From assembly GCA_030690245.1 (NCBI GenBank), contig JAUYGW010000193.1:1-13555 (forward strand): a DNA stretch of 13,555 nucleotides. Reading direction: 5' to 3'. The notes under the pieces are model-generated. The model was given only the letters and a program-made list of their open reading frames with translations. It had not been told where the DNA came from and did not search any database. Positions 7,640-13,555 of the stretch are shown in pieces. This DNA is from Gallionella sp. Lineage in GTDB: Bacteria > Pseudomonadota > Gammaproteobacteria > Burkholderiales > Gallionellaceae. Each line of letters begins with the position of its first letter. Position 1 is the first letter of the stretch. The position numbers were made by a program, and so were the translations under genes.

Positions 7640-8683
7640 ATGAACTCCATACCGGCAAAAAAAGAGATTGCCTTCTCCGGGGAAATTGGAGGGAAAATTG
7701 CGGAGAAAATCTGGGACAGCATCAAGTCCGGCCTGATTCTCGTCGACAGCGAAGGCAAGATTTTGCTGTGGAATAGCTGGATTGCCCAACATAGCGGCAT
7801 TCCAGCCGAATCTGCGTTGAATCACTTTCTCGGCTCGCTATTCCCCGACGGACTGGCGGCCTCTTTCAAAACAGCCCTCAGGAACGTGCTGCAACACAAG
7901 CTGCCGATTATCCTTTCCAATGCGCTGCACCGCTCGCCATTGCCGCTTTACCCCTTGCCGGTCGCGCATCGCAAGCAGGATCGCATGCAGCAGTCCATCA
8001 TCATTACGCCCATCGTCACCAGTGAGAAAAAGCGGCTTTGTCTAATTCAAGTTACCGATGCCACCTTATCCATCAAGCGCGAACGGGTTTTAAAATCGCA
8101 CTCCGAGCGACTCAGCAAAGTAGCTATCACGGACGCTTTAACCGGCGCATACAACCGGCGTTTTTTTGATGAGCGCTTCACGGCCGAATTTGGCCGCGCG
8201 CAACGGCAGAACATTCCGCTCTCCCTGATCATGCTGGACGTGGATTTCTTCAAGGACTACAACGACCGCTATGGGCACCCTGCCGGTGACAAGGCACTGA
8301 TTTCAGTCGTAACAGCGCTCAAGTCGCAGCTGCACCGCCCAACTGACGTGGTGACGCGCTACGGAGGCGAAGAATTCGCCATCATTTTGCCCGATTCCGG
8401 GTCAGAGGGAGGCCAGATAGTTGCGGAAAAGCTGCGCGCTGCCGTTTCCGGCTTGAACATCCCGCATGGCACATCATCGGTCACCGATCACCTTACCATC
8501 AGCATCGGCATCGTCTCCTACCAACCGGACACCAGCTGCAATGCAACCTGTTTTCTGGAAGCGGCGGATGCCGCTCTTTACAGGGCCAAACATGATGGGC
8601 GGAATTGCGCGCGGCACCTTGTCACCCCCGAGTGCGGCAAACCTTGCCCGGCCGACACGCCGCAAGTGGATTCCCCGGATTGA
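7640..8683 (+). CDS. PAS-GGDEF diguanylate cyclase
   Basis: Makes c-di-GMP from two GTP. The 347-residue soluble protein has a PAS-like sensor at about 22-140 (SGLILVDSEGKILLWN, 30-45), a short coiled linker (about 145-162) and a GGDEF domain from about 163 (ITDALTGAYNRR) to 328. The active-site loop is GGEEF (242-246), a functional variant, with metal-binding Asp200 in LDVDFF. The inhibitory I-site RPTD (233-236) lies exactly five residues before GGEEF, so product feedback is expected. No transmembrane segment is seen, which suggests cytoplasmic sensing. The C-terminal tail with Cys332 and Cys336 is unusual but may be disordered. The ATG is preceded by only a weak aggg, consistent with coupling to the CheC-type gene 13 bases upstream. 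Cyclase activity is highly likely; the PAS ligand is unknown. Confidence 0.93.
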   Translation: MNSIPAKKEIAFSGEIGGKIAEKIWDSIKSGLILVDSEGKILLWNSWIAQHSGIPAESALNHFLGSLFPDGLAASFKTALRNVLQHKLPIILSNALHRSPLPLYPLPVAHRKQDRMQQSIIITPIVTSEKKRLCLIQVTDATLSIKRERVLKSHSERLSKVAITDALTGAYNRRFFDERFTAEFGRAQRQNIPLSLIMLDVDFFKDYNDRYGHPAGDKALISVVTALKSQLHRPTDVVTRYGGEEFAIILPDSGSEGGQIVAEKLRAAVSGLNIPHGTSSVTDHLTISIGIVSYQPDTSCNATCFLEAADAALYRAKHDGRNCARHLVTPECGKPCPADTPQVDSPD

Positions 8684-8717
8684 CGGCTTGATCCAATGCT
8701 TGCCTTTACCGCATTTT

Positions 8718-8746
8718 TTGACAAGAATGGCGGCACGTTAAATAAA
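8718..8746 (+). promoter_or_regulatory. Candidate phoH2 promoter
   Basis: A consensus -35 TTGACA (8718-8723) is followed after 17 bases by AATAAA (8741-8746), four of six to the -10 consensus. It lies 103 bases before the phoH2 ATG and would produce a structured leader of about 95 bases. Confidence 0.45.
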
Positions 8747-8765
8747 TGCTTTTACCCTGACAATG

Positions 8766-8815
8766 CGCCGGGGATGGCGTAACCCCAAGGCGGATGGGCA
8801 CGCGCAGGAAGTGCC
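8766..8815 (+). other. Two-hairpin leader upstream of phoH2
   Basis: The first stem pairs cgcc-gggg (8766-8773) with cccc-aa-ggcg (8783-8792), an eight-pair stem with a two-base bulge. The second pairs ggcac (8797-8801) with gtgcc (8811-8815) around a nine-base loop. Neither has a T-run, so they are not intrinsic terminators. They lie in the predicted phoH2 leader; no known riboswitch class is recognised. Confidence 0.35.
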
Positions 8816-8848
8816 GGGTTTCACAAAACATTAAATTAAAGGAACGTC

Positions 8849-10276
8849 ATGCCTCCATCACCAAGCAAAAAGCCGGTCAAAGCGGCAAAAAACGCCGACA
8901 TCAAGTTGTTCGTGCTGGACACCAATGTATTGCTGCATGACCCGACCAGCCTGTTCCGCTTCGAGGAGCACGACATCTGCCTGCCGATGTTCGTGCTGGA
9001 GGAGCTGGACAACAAGAAAAAAGGCATGACCGAAGTCGCGCGCAACGCGCGCCAGGCCAGCCGCTTCCTCGACGAGATCGTCAGCGATGCGCCGCACAAG
9101 ATTGAGGAAGGCATCGCGCTGGAATCCGCCGCGCACAAGAACTGCACCGGCCGCCTGTACCTGCAAACCAGTTTCATCAAGCACGAACTGCCGCAGCATC
9201 TGGAACTGGGCAAGGCGGACAACGCGATCCTCGGCGTCGTCATCGGCCTGCAAGAACAGCAGCCGCAACGCGCGGTGATCCTGGTCAGCAAAGACATCAA
9301 CATGCGCATCAAGGCGCGCGCGCTGGGGCTGGAAGCGCAGGACTATTTCAACGACAAGGTGCTGGAAGACACCGACCTGCTCTACACCGGCGTGCTGCCG
9401 TTGCCGGACGATTTCTGGGACAGGCACGGCAAGGACATGAAGTCGTGGCAGAAGGAAAGCCACACTTATTACCAGATACGCGGCCCGCTATGCGCGGCAT
9501 TTTTCGTCAACCAGTTCGTCTACCAGGAGAACGGCACGCCGTTTTATGCCGTGGTGCTGGAACAGGATGACAAGACCGCCTTGCTGCGCACGCTGACCGA
9601 TTACACGCACAGCAAGAACAACGTGTGGGGCATCACCGCGCGCAACCGCGAGCAGAACTTCGTGCTCAACCTGCTGCTGGATCCGGAGATCGATTTTGTC
9701 ACCCTGCTGGGGCAGGCGGGCACCGGCAAGACCCTGCTGACGCTGGCGGCCGGATTGCTGCAAACGCTGGAAACCAAACTGTATACGGAAATCATCATCA
9801 CCCGCGTGACGGTTCCGGTGGGCGAAGACATCGGCTTCCTGCCCGGCACCGAAGAAGAGAAGATGACGCCGTGGATGGGCGCGCTGGAAGACAACCTCGA
9901 TGTGCTGAACAAATCCGACGAGGAAGGCGGCGACTGGGGGCGCGCCGCTACGCGCGACCTGATCCGCTCGCGCATCAAGGTCAAATCGCTCAACTTCATG
10001 CGCGGGCGCACTTTCCTCAACAAGTATCTGATCATCGACGAGGCGCAGAACCTCACGCCCAAGCAGATGAAGACGCTGGTGACGCGCGCCGGTCCCGGCA
10101 CCAAGGTGGTGTGCATGGGCAACATCGCGCAGATCGATACGCCCTACCTCACCGAGGGCAGCTCCGGCCTGACTTACGTGGTGGATCGCTTCAAGGGCTG
10201 GGAGCACGGCGGCCATGTCACGCTGATGCGCGGCGAACGGTCAAGGCTGGCAGATTATGCTGGCGAGGTATTGTAG
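8849..10276 (+). CDS. phoH2: PIN-PhoH fusion ATPase (PhoH2/YlaK type)
   Basis: A 475-residue fusion of an N-terminal PIN ribonuclease domain and a C-terminal PhoH ATPase; characterised PhoH2 proteins are ATP-dependent RNA helicases and RNases. PIN acidic residues are visible: Asp24 (LDTNVLLHD), Glu51/Glu52, Asp124 (GKADNAI) and Asp149 ([10 protein letters not shown]). The PhoH part carries Walker A GQAGTGKT (288-295), Walker B LIIDEAQ (394-400) and the motif [11 protein letters not shown] (424-434), ending in [15 protein letters not shown] as the family usually does. The ATG at 8849 has AGGA five bases upstream. In mycobacteria PhoH2 pairs with a small upstream antitoxin; no small gene is seen directly upstream here. 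The TAG stop lies within a palindromic repeat (10272-10301). Domain calls are firm; the physiological RNA target is unknown. Confidence 0.94.
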   Translation: MPPSPSKKPVKAAKNADIKLFVLDTNVLLHDPTSLFRFEEHDICLPMFVLEELDNKKKGMTEVARNARQASRFLDEIVSDAPHKIEEGIALESAAHKNCTGRLYLQTSFIKHELPQHLELGKADNAILGVVIGLQEQQPQRAVILVSKDINMRIKARALGLEAQDYFNDKVLEDTDLLYTGVLPLPDDFWDRHGKDMKSWQKESHTYYQIRGPLCAAFFVNQFVYQENGTPFYAVVLEQDDKTALLRTLTDYTHSKNNVWGITARNREQNFVLNLLLDPEIDFVTLLGQAGTGKTLLTLAAGLLQTLETKLYTEIIITRVTVPVGEDIGFLPGTEEEKMTPWMGALEDNLDVLNKSDEEGGDWGRAATRDLIRSRIKVKSLNFMRGRTFLNKYLIIDEAQNLTPKQMKTLVTRAGPGTKVVCMGNIAQIDTPYLTEGSSGLTYVVDRFKGWEHGGHVTLMRGERSRLADYAGEVL

Positions 10277-10301
10277 GGGCGCGATTCATCGCGCCCCTAC
10301 A
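10272..10301. repeat. REP-like palindrome supplying the phoH2 stop codon
   Basis: A perfect dyad with 14-base arms (tgtaggggcgcgat and atcgcgcccctaca) around a two-base loop. The TAG stop of phoH2 (10274-10276) lies in its left arm. It fills most of the 41-base gap before msrB. In RNA it would be a very stable hairpin without a T-run, suited to protecting the upstream 3' end or lowering read-through. It shares the GATTCATC core and GTAGG/CCTAC edges with the repeat at 1-48. Confidence 0.85.
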
Positions 10302-10317
10302 TGAATATTTCTGCGAC

Positions 10318-10710
10318 ATGGACAAACCAGAGAAATCCGATGCCGAATGGCGCGAAGAGCTTACGCCGGAGCAATATCAGGTGTGCCGCCAGTGCGGCAC
10401 CGAACCGGCATTCAGCGGCGCATACTGGGATTGCCATGACGCGGGCATTTACCGTTGCGCGTGTTGCGGCAATGCGCTGTTCGACTCCGAGGCCAAATTT
10501 GACTCCGGTTCCGGCTGGCCGAGTTTTTGGCAGCCCTATCGCCCCGAAAGCATCACCACACGCACCGATACCAGCCACGGCATGGAACGTGTGGAAGTGT
10601 GCTGCAAACAATGCGGCGCGCATCTCGGGCATATCTTCCCGGACGGCCCGCAACCTACCGGATTGCGCTTTTGCATCAACTCCGCCGCACTTAAGCTGGA
10701 TAAAAAATAA
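10318..10710 (+). CDS. msrB: Peptide methionine-(R)-S-oxide reductase
   Basis: Reduces methionine-R-sulfoxide in oxidised proteins. The 130-residue product has the MsrB fold signatures [13 protein letters not shown] (26-38), SGWPSFW (65-71) and [13 protein letters not shown] (115-127). Cys119 is the catalytic residue. The structural zinc site is Cys47/Cys50 and Cys96/Cys99. The usual resolving cysteine of GCGWPSF-type enzymes is Ser here (GSGWPSF), so recycling must use another cysteine or direct attack by thioredoxin or glutaredoxin. The ATG at 10318 is the only suitable start, but there is no Shine-Dalgarno sequence; the preceding 40 bases are mostly the palindromic repeat. The stop lies three bases before yciB, so the two are one transcript. 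Confidence 0.95.
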   Translation: MDKPEKSDAEWREELTPEQYQVCRQCGTEPAFSGAYWDCHDAGIYRCACCGNALFDSEAKFDSGSGWPSFWQPYRPESITTRTDTSHGMERVEVCCKQCGAHLGHIFPDGPQPTGLRFCINSAALKLDKK

Positions 10711-10713
10711 TTC

Positions 10714-11256
10714 ATGAAACTACTCTTCGACCTGTTCCCCGTCATCCTGTTTTTCGTCGCTTTCAAGTTCCAGGGCATTTATGTCGCCACGGCAATAGCC
10801 ATTGCAGCAACCATCGTGCAGATCATCTGGACGAAATTCCGGCACGGCAAGGTGGACACCATGCTGTGGGTGAGCTTCGCCATCATCGGCGTGTTCGGCG
10901 GCGCCACGCTGCTGCTGCATGACGAAACCTTCATCAAGTGGAAACCCACCGTGCTGTACTGGCTGTTCTCGGTCATTTTGCTGTTCTCGAATTTACTGTT
11001 CAACAAGAACCTGATGCGCGCCCTGCTGCATGAAAAAATCGCCCTGCCGCTGCATATCTGGAACCGCCTGAACCTGAGCTGGAGCCTGTTCTTTGCGGTA
11101 CTCGGCTTTATCAATTTATATGTGGCGTTCAACTATTCGACAGACAGCTGGGTGAATTTCAAACTGTTCGGCTTCACCGGCTTGATGGCGGTATTCATCC
11201 TGGCGCAAAGCGCATGGCTGGCGAAGTATGTGGACGAAAAAAAGGAAAACAACTGA
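10714..11256 (+). CDS. yciB: Inner membrane-spanning protein YciB (septation protein A)
   Basis: A 180-residue polytopic inner-membrane protein of the YciB/IspZ family, needed for normal septation and envelope synthesis in Shigella and E. coli; the molecular activity is unknown. About five hydrophobic segments are visible, near 6-22, 23-40, 50-68, 76-95 and 118-136, with another near 147-168. The family start [14 protein letters not shown] and the conserved WKPTVLYW (76-83) and WNRLNLSW (115-122) are present. It starts three bases after the msrB stop, with no clear ribosome site of its own, so translation probably depends on coupling. A 155-base gap containing a repeat follows. Confidence 0.95.
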   Translation: MKLLFDLFPVILFFVAFKFQGIYVATAIAIAATIVQIIWTKFRHGKVDTMLWVSFAIIGVFGGATLLLHDETFIKWKPTVLYWLFSVILLFSNLLFNKNLMRALLHEKIALPLHIWNRLNLSWSLFFAVLGFINLYVAFNYSTDSWVNFKLFGFTGLMAVFILAQSAWLAKYVDEKKENN

Positions 11257-11349
11257 TGCTTACCCTCTCCTCAATCCTCTGGATGAAACAACTAGCCATT
11301 CGACTAGGCTGCAAACAACCGCAGCCAAGTCGCTGGTTATCCCGCAGAT

Positions 11350-11391
11350 GCCCCCTCTCTCTAACTCTCTCCCGCAAGCGGGAGAAAGGAC
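11350..11391. repeat. REP-like element with CTCTCCCGC/GCGGGAGA stem
   Basis: A perfect stem of tctcccgc (11368-11375) and gcgggaga (11378-11385) with an aa loop, preceded by a C/T-rich tract (ccccctctctctaactc). This is a decayed copy of a pattern I recall as common between genes in proteobacteria, CCCTCTCCC...GCGGGAGAGGG. It sits in the 155-base gap between yciB and yciI, which contains no convincing gene, and may cut or stabilise the transcript there. Confidence 0.7.
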
Positions 11392-11411
11392 AAACGAGAA
11401 AGGCAATTTGA

Positions 11412-11711
11412 ATGTTGTATGCAATCATCGGCCAGGACACCCCGGACAGCCTGGATAAACGCATGGCGGCACGCCCCGCGCATCTGACGCGCTTGCAGAC
11501 ACTGCAGGATGAAGGCCGGCTGCTGCTGGCAGGCCCCTTTCCTGCGGTGGATGCGGTTGATCCGGGTGTGGCGGGCTACACCGGCAGTTTGATCGTTGCC
11601 GAATTCGCATCGTTGCAGGCAGCGCAGAAATGGGCGGAAACTGACCCTTATGCCGCCGGCGTGTTCGGGAAAATTACCGTGCAGCCGTTCAAGAAGGTGT
11701 TGCCCGCATGA
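11412..11711 (+). CDS. yciI: YciI-like protein
   Basis: A 99-residue dimeric alpha-beta-barrel protein of the YciI/YCII family. The family's conserved His24 (RPAHLTRL) and Asp78 (ETDPY) pair is present, with GPFPAVD (41-47) and the closing VQPFKKVL. The reaction is not established; homologues resemble muconolactone isomerase and some fused forms act in dehalogenation. The ATG at 11412 has aagg about nine bases upstream. It overlaps bolA by four bases (ATGA). The yciB-yciI neighbourhood also occurs in enterobacteria, which supports the call. Confidence 0.93.
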   Translation: MLYAIIGQDTPDSLDKRMAARPAHLTRLQTLQDEGRLLLAGPFPAVDAVDPGVAGYTGSLIVAEFASLQAAQKWAETDPYAAGVFGKITVQPFKKVLPA

Positions 11712-11974
11712 GCGCGCGCGTAGCTGTGATGCGTGAACACCTCGCCGTGCTTGCCCCCATCTCGCTCGACATCATCGACGAAAGCCACCAACACGCCGGA
11801 CATGCCGGCGCGCGCGATGGCGGCGGGCACTATGCGCTGCGCATCGTCTCGGCGCAGTTTGGCGGCAACAATATGATGGCGCGCCACCGTATGATATATT
11901 CCGCGCTGGGAGAAATGATGAAGCGCGAAATACACGCGCTCAACATTCAGGCGTATACGCCGAATGAAATGTGA
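11708..11974 (+). CDS. bolA: BolA family protein
   Basis: An 88-residue BolA-like protein. Family members bind monothiol glutaredoxins with a shared [2Fe-2S] cluster and some act as transcription regulators in stress and cell-shape control. The hallmark [11 protein letters not shown] (24-34), [10 protein letters not shown] (39-48) and the invariant ARHRMIY (58-64, His60) are present. There is no cysteine, so cluster ligation would be by His only. The ATGA overlap with yciI shows translational coupling. It is followed 36 bases later by the PPIase, a pairing frequent in betaproteobacteria. Confidence 0.95.
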   Translation: MSARVAVMREHLAVLAPISLDIIDESHQHAGHAGARDGGGHYALRIVSAQFGGNNMMARHRMIYSALGEMMKREIHALNIQAYTPNEM

Positions 11975-12010
11975 TTATCAATTTTTATTTATTTTTAAGG
12001 AGAACTCGTA

Positions 12011-12796
12011 ATGTTGAAAACTGGCAAATTTGCGGTGCTGGCAATTCTGGGCGCACTGGCGATTAACCCCGCCTTCGCCGAAGACAAATCCGCCGCTCTG
12101 GTAAACGGCGTTTCCATCCCGCAGGCGCGCATCGACCTGCGCGTCAAGGCCGCCGCCGCACAAGGCCAGGCAGACAGTCCTGAATTGCGCAAGGCGATCC
12201 GCGAGGACATGATCAACATCGAAGTCATGGCGCAGGAAGCGGTAAAAACCGGACTGGACAAGAATGCCGACGTGGTACAGCAAGTCGAACTGGCCAAGCA
12301 ATCCGTGCTGGTCGGCGCATTCGTGCAGGACTACGTCAAGAATCACCCGGTCAGCGAAGACCAGCTCAAACAGGAATACGACAAGCTGAAAGCCAAGCTG
12401 GGCAACAAGGAATACAACACCCGTCACATCCTGGTGGAAACCGAAGCCGAGGCCAAGGGCATCATCGCGCAGCTTGGCAAGAAAGCCAAATTCGAGAAAC
12501 TCGCGGCAAAATCCAAGGATTCCGGCTCCGCAGCGAAAGGCGGCTCATTGGGCTGGGCGATACCAAGCAATTTCGTTCCGGAGTTTGCCAATGCGCTGCT
12601 CAACCTGAAAAAGGGCGAATACACCAAAGAACCGGTGCAATCTCAATTCGGCTGGCATGTCATCAAACTGGACGACACGCGCGAACTGAAAGTTCCGTCG
12701 TTTGAAGAGGTCAAGCCGCAGTTGCAACAGCGCCTGCAACAGCAATCGATCAAGAAAGCGATTGATGAATTGCGCGCCAAGGCCAAGATCGAGTAA
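12011..12796 (+). CDS. Periplasmic parvulin-type peptidyl-prolyl isomerase
   Basis: A 261-residue PpiC/SurA-like foldase. An N-terminal signal peptide is cleaved around AFA-ED (21-25), so it works in the periplasm on secreted or outer-membrane proteins. The SurA-like helical N-terminal chaperone region (about 26-130) is followed by one parvulin domain (about 134-223). Its motifs are TRHILVETEAEA (137-148), SAAKGGSLGWA (173-183), VPEFANALLNLKKGE (189-203) and SQFGWHVIKLDD (211-222). A basic helical tail closes the protein. The ATG has aaggag (11997-12002) eight bases upstream. A strong terminator starts 14 bases after the stop. It is similar to PpiC/PrsA-type single-parvulin proteins; SurA itself has two parvulin domains. 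Confidence 0.94.
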   Translation: MLKTGKFAVLAILGALAINPAFAEDKSAALVNGVSIPQARIDLRVKAAAAQGQADSPELRKAIREDMINIEVMAQEAVKTGLDKNADVVQQVELAKQSVLVGAFVQDYVKNHPVSEDQLKQEYDKLKAKLGNKEYNTRHILVETEAEAKGIIAQLGKKAKFEKLAAKSKDSGSAAKGGSLGWAIPSNFVPEFANALLNLKKGEYTKEPVQSQFGWHVIKLDDTRELKVPSFEEVKPQLQQRLQQQSIKKAIDELRAKAKIE

Positions 12797-12809
12797 TCGC
12801 TAACAAGCC

Positions 12810-12841
12810 AAAAAAGGGGATGCTTCGGCATCCCCTTTTTT
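12810..12841. terminator. Intrinsic terminator, UUCG tetraloop, probably bidirectional
   Basis: Perfect 14-base arms: aaaaaaggggatgc (12810-12823) and gcatccccttttt plus t (12828-12841), closed by a ttcg tetraloop. The T-run after ggggatgc ends the rightward PPIase transcript, and the A-run on the other side gives the mirror-image T-run for leftward transcription from yceH. Confidence 0.95.
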
Positions 12842-12928
12842 ATTGACGGCAAGGTTTTCCAGCCGTGTACCGGCCATTGCAGAAACGCTTAATATCGCGG
12901 AGCTTCTGGCCTTTCTCCATAGAGAGAG

Positions 12929-12955
12929 CCCGGATGCAATGCAATGGAATCCGGG
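12929..12955. repeat. REP-like CCCGGAT/ATCCGGG element between convergent genes
   Basis: Seven-base arms cccggat (12929-12935) and atccggg (12949-12955) enclose a 13-base loop that contains gcaat twice in tandem. The layout resembles a proteobacterial repeat I recall as CCCGGATGNAG...GGAATCCGGG. It lies just beyond the 3' end of yceH in the 181-base gap shared with the PPIase gene, which contains no other gene. Confidence 0.7.
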
Positions 12956-12977
12956 AAAACCGGTAACACTCACGCAT

Positions 12978-13555
12978 CTACCCGGCTGAAACGCCCAGCT
13001 CCGCGCACAGCTTGCCCATCATCACCCGCAGTTCGCTTACCTCCGCTTCGAGCCTGGCGACGTTGGCCTTGAGCGCGGCGATTTCGCCCACCGTCACATC
13101 GCCCGAGGGTGCGGCCGCTCTGGCGGGCACACGCTCCTCGATGACCGGTACGCCAGAGAGCAGATGCATCCAGCGGTTCTCGCGCGAACCGGGCTGGCGC
13201 GGCAGCTCCACCACCAGTCCGCCCGCCGCGCGCTCGGCCAGCTCGACCAGAAAACTCTCGACCGAAGAAATATCCGCGAACTTGTGCAGCCTCTCGCAAT
13301 TGAGGCGCAACTCCCCTGCCGTCTGCGGGCCACGCAGCATCAGCAGGGCCAGCAATGCGGTGGACTGCGTGGGGATATGCAGCACCCGTTCGATGTTGTG
13401 CGCATAACGCGACGCCCTTCCGCCGCTGGTTTCCACGATCAGCGACATCCCGCGCAGGCTATCCAGCGCCACCAGCACTTCCGCTTCGGCAGCCTCGATC
13501 ACCGGATCGCGGCTGCTCTTCTGGTTGCAGCCGGAGACCAGCGAATTCAGCGTCA
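12978..13555 (-). CDS. yceH: YceH (DUF480/UPF0502) winged-helix protein, 5' partial
   Basis: The C-terminal about 192 residues of a UPF0502 protein; the frame stays open to the right edge. The part upstream of the GTG at 13502 reads LNSLVSGCNQKSSRDPVIE, the conserved YceH segment (NGVVTACNQKTNREPV in E. coli), so the GTG is not the start. Other family matches are LLALLMLRGPQTAGELR, FADISSVESFLVELAER, LPRQPGSRENRWMHLLSG and a closing coiled coil (IAALKANVARLEAEVSELR). The fold is two winged helices; no catalytic motif is present and no function is established. It converges on the PPIase gene. Confidence 0.93.
   Translation of the reverse strand, partial: TLNSLVSGCNQKSSRDPVIEAAEAEVLVALDSLRGMSLIVETSGGRASRYAHNIERVLHIPTQSTALLALLMLRGPQTAGELRLNCERLHKFADISSVESFLVELAERAAGGLVVELPRQPGSRENRWMHLLSGVPVIEERVPARAAAPSGDVTVGEIAALKANVARLEAEVSELRVMMGKLCAELGVSAG

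Noticed and set aside
8750..8830. c-di-GMP (GEMM) riboswitch before phoH2, suggested by the nearby cyclase
   Set aside because: The conserved GEMM core bases and paired P1-P3 layout are not present; only two simple hairpins are seen.
8858..10216. Open frames on the minus strand opposite phoH2
   Set aside because: They reflect GC-rich codon structure of phoH2; no recognisable domains or ribosome sites.
9625..10317. Reading frame through the end of phoH2 continuous with msrB, suggesting a fusion
   Set aside because: The upstream part is an out-of-frame shadow of phoH2; MsrB sequence begins only at 10318.
11257..11411. Short open frames between yciB and yciI
   Set aside because: They run through the repeat and the end of yciB, resemble nothing and lack ribosome sites.

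Overview
The window looks like chromosome of a betaproteobacterium, most likely Nitrosomonadales/Gallionellaceae-like. This rests on the compact gene order phoH2-msrB-yciB(ispZ)-yciI-bolA-ppiC, the yqjD-yqjE-yqjK stress-membrane cassette, the Acs sequence type and the many short palindromic repeats. The taxon is an inference from gene content, not a search result. Coding density is high, and no gene-free stretch exceeds 300 bases; the longest is 6389-6634 (246 bases). I saw no tRNA, rRNA, CRISPR array, transposase or prophage.

Layout: 1-1700 is the 3' part of a fused two-domain peptide-type ABC transporter ATPase, entering from the left edge. 1822-2833 is a compact three-gene set (DUF883/YqjD, YqjE holin-like, YqjK) for small membrane proteins of the stationary-phase envelope. 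It converges on mltD (4318-2867, minus), a LysM lytic transglycosylase. Upstream of mltD on the same strand lies acs (6388-4421), acetyl-CoA synthetase, with its own good promoter. Divergent from acs, 6635-8683 is a three-gene signalling unit: a stand-alone CheY-like receiver, a CheC-type phosphatase overlapping it by 4 bases, and a PAS-GGDEF diguanylate cyclase 13 bases later.

From 8849 to 12796 all genes point right: PIN-PhoH ATPase, methionine sulfoxide reductase B, YciB septation/envelope protein, YciI-like protein, BolA and a periplasmic parvulin PPIase. A strong UUCG-loop terminator follows at 12810-12841. The last gene, yceH (DUF480), is on the minus strand and runs off the right edge.

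The most unusual layer is repetitive. At least four palindromic (REP-like) elements and one heptanucleotide array lie in this short window. Two are inside the ABC ATPase reading frame, one supplies the stop codon of phoH2, one fills the only long gap in the yciB-yciI-bolA run, and one lies between the convergent ppiC and yceH. The best candidate for an under-described system is the CheY/CheC/PAS-GGDEF operon, which suggests a phospho-switch with its own phosphatase wired to c-di-GMP output.
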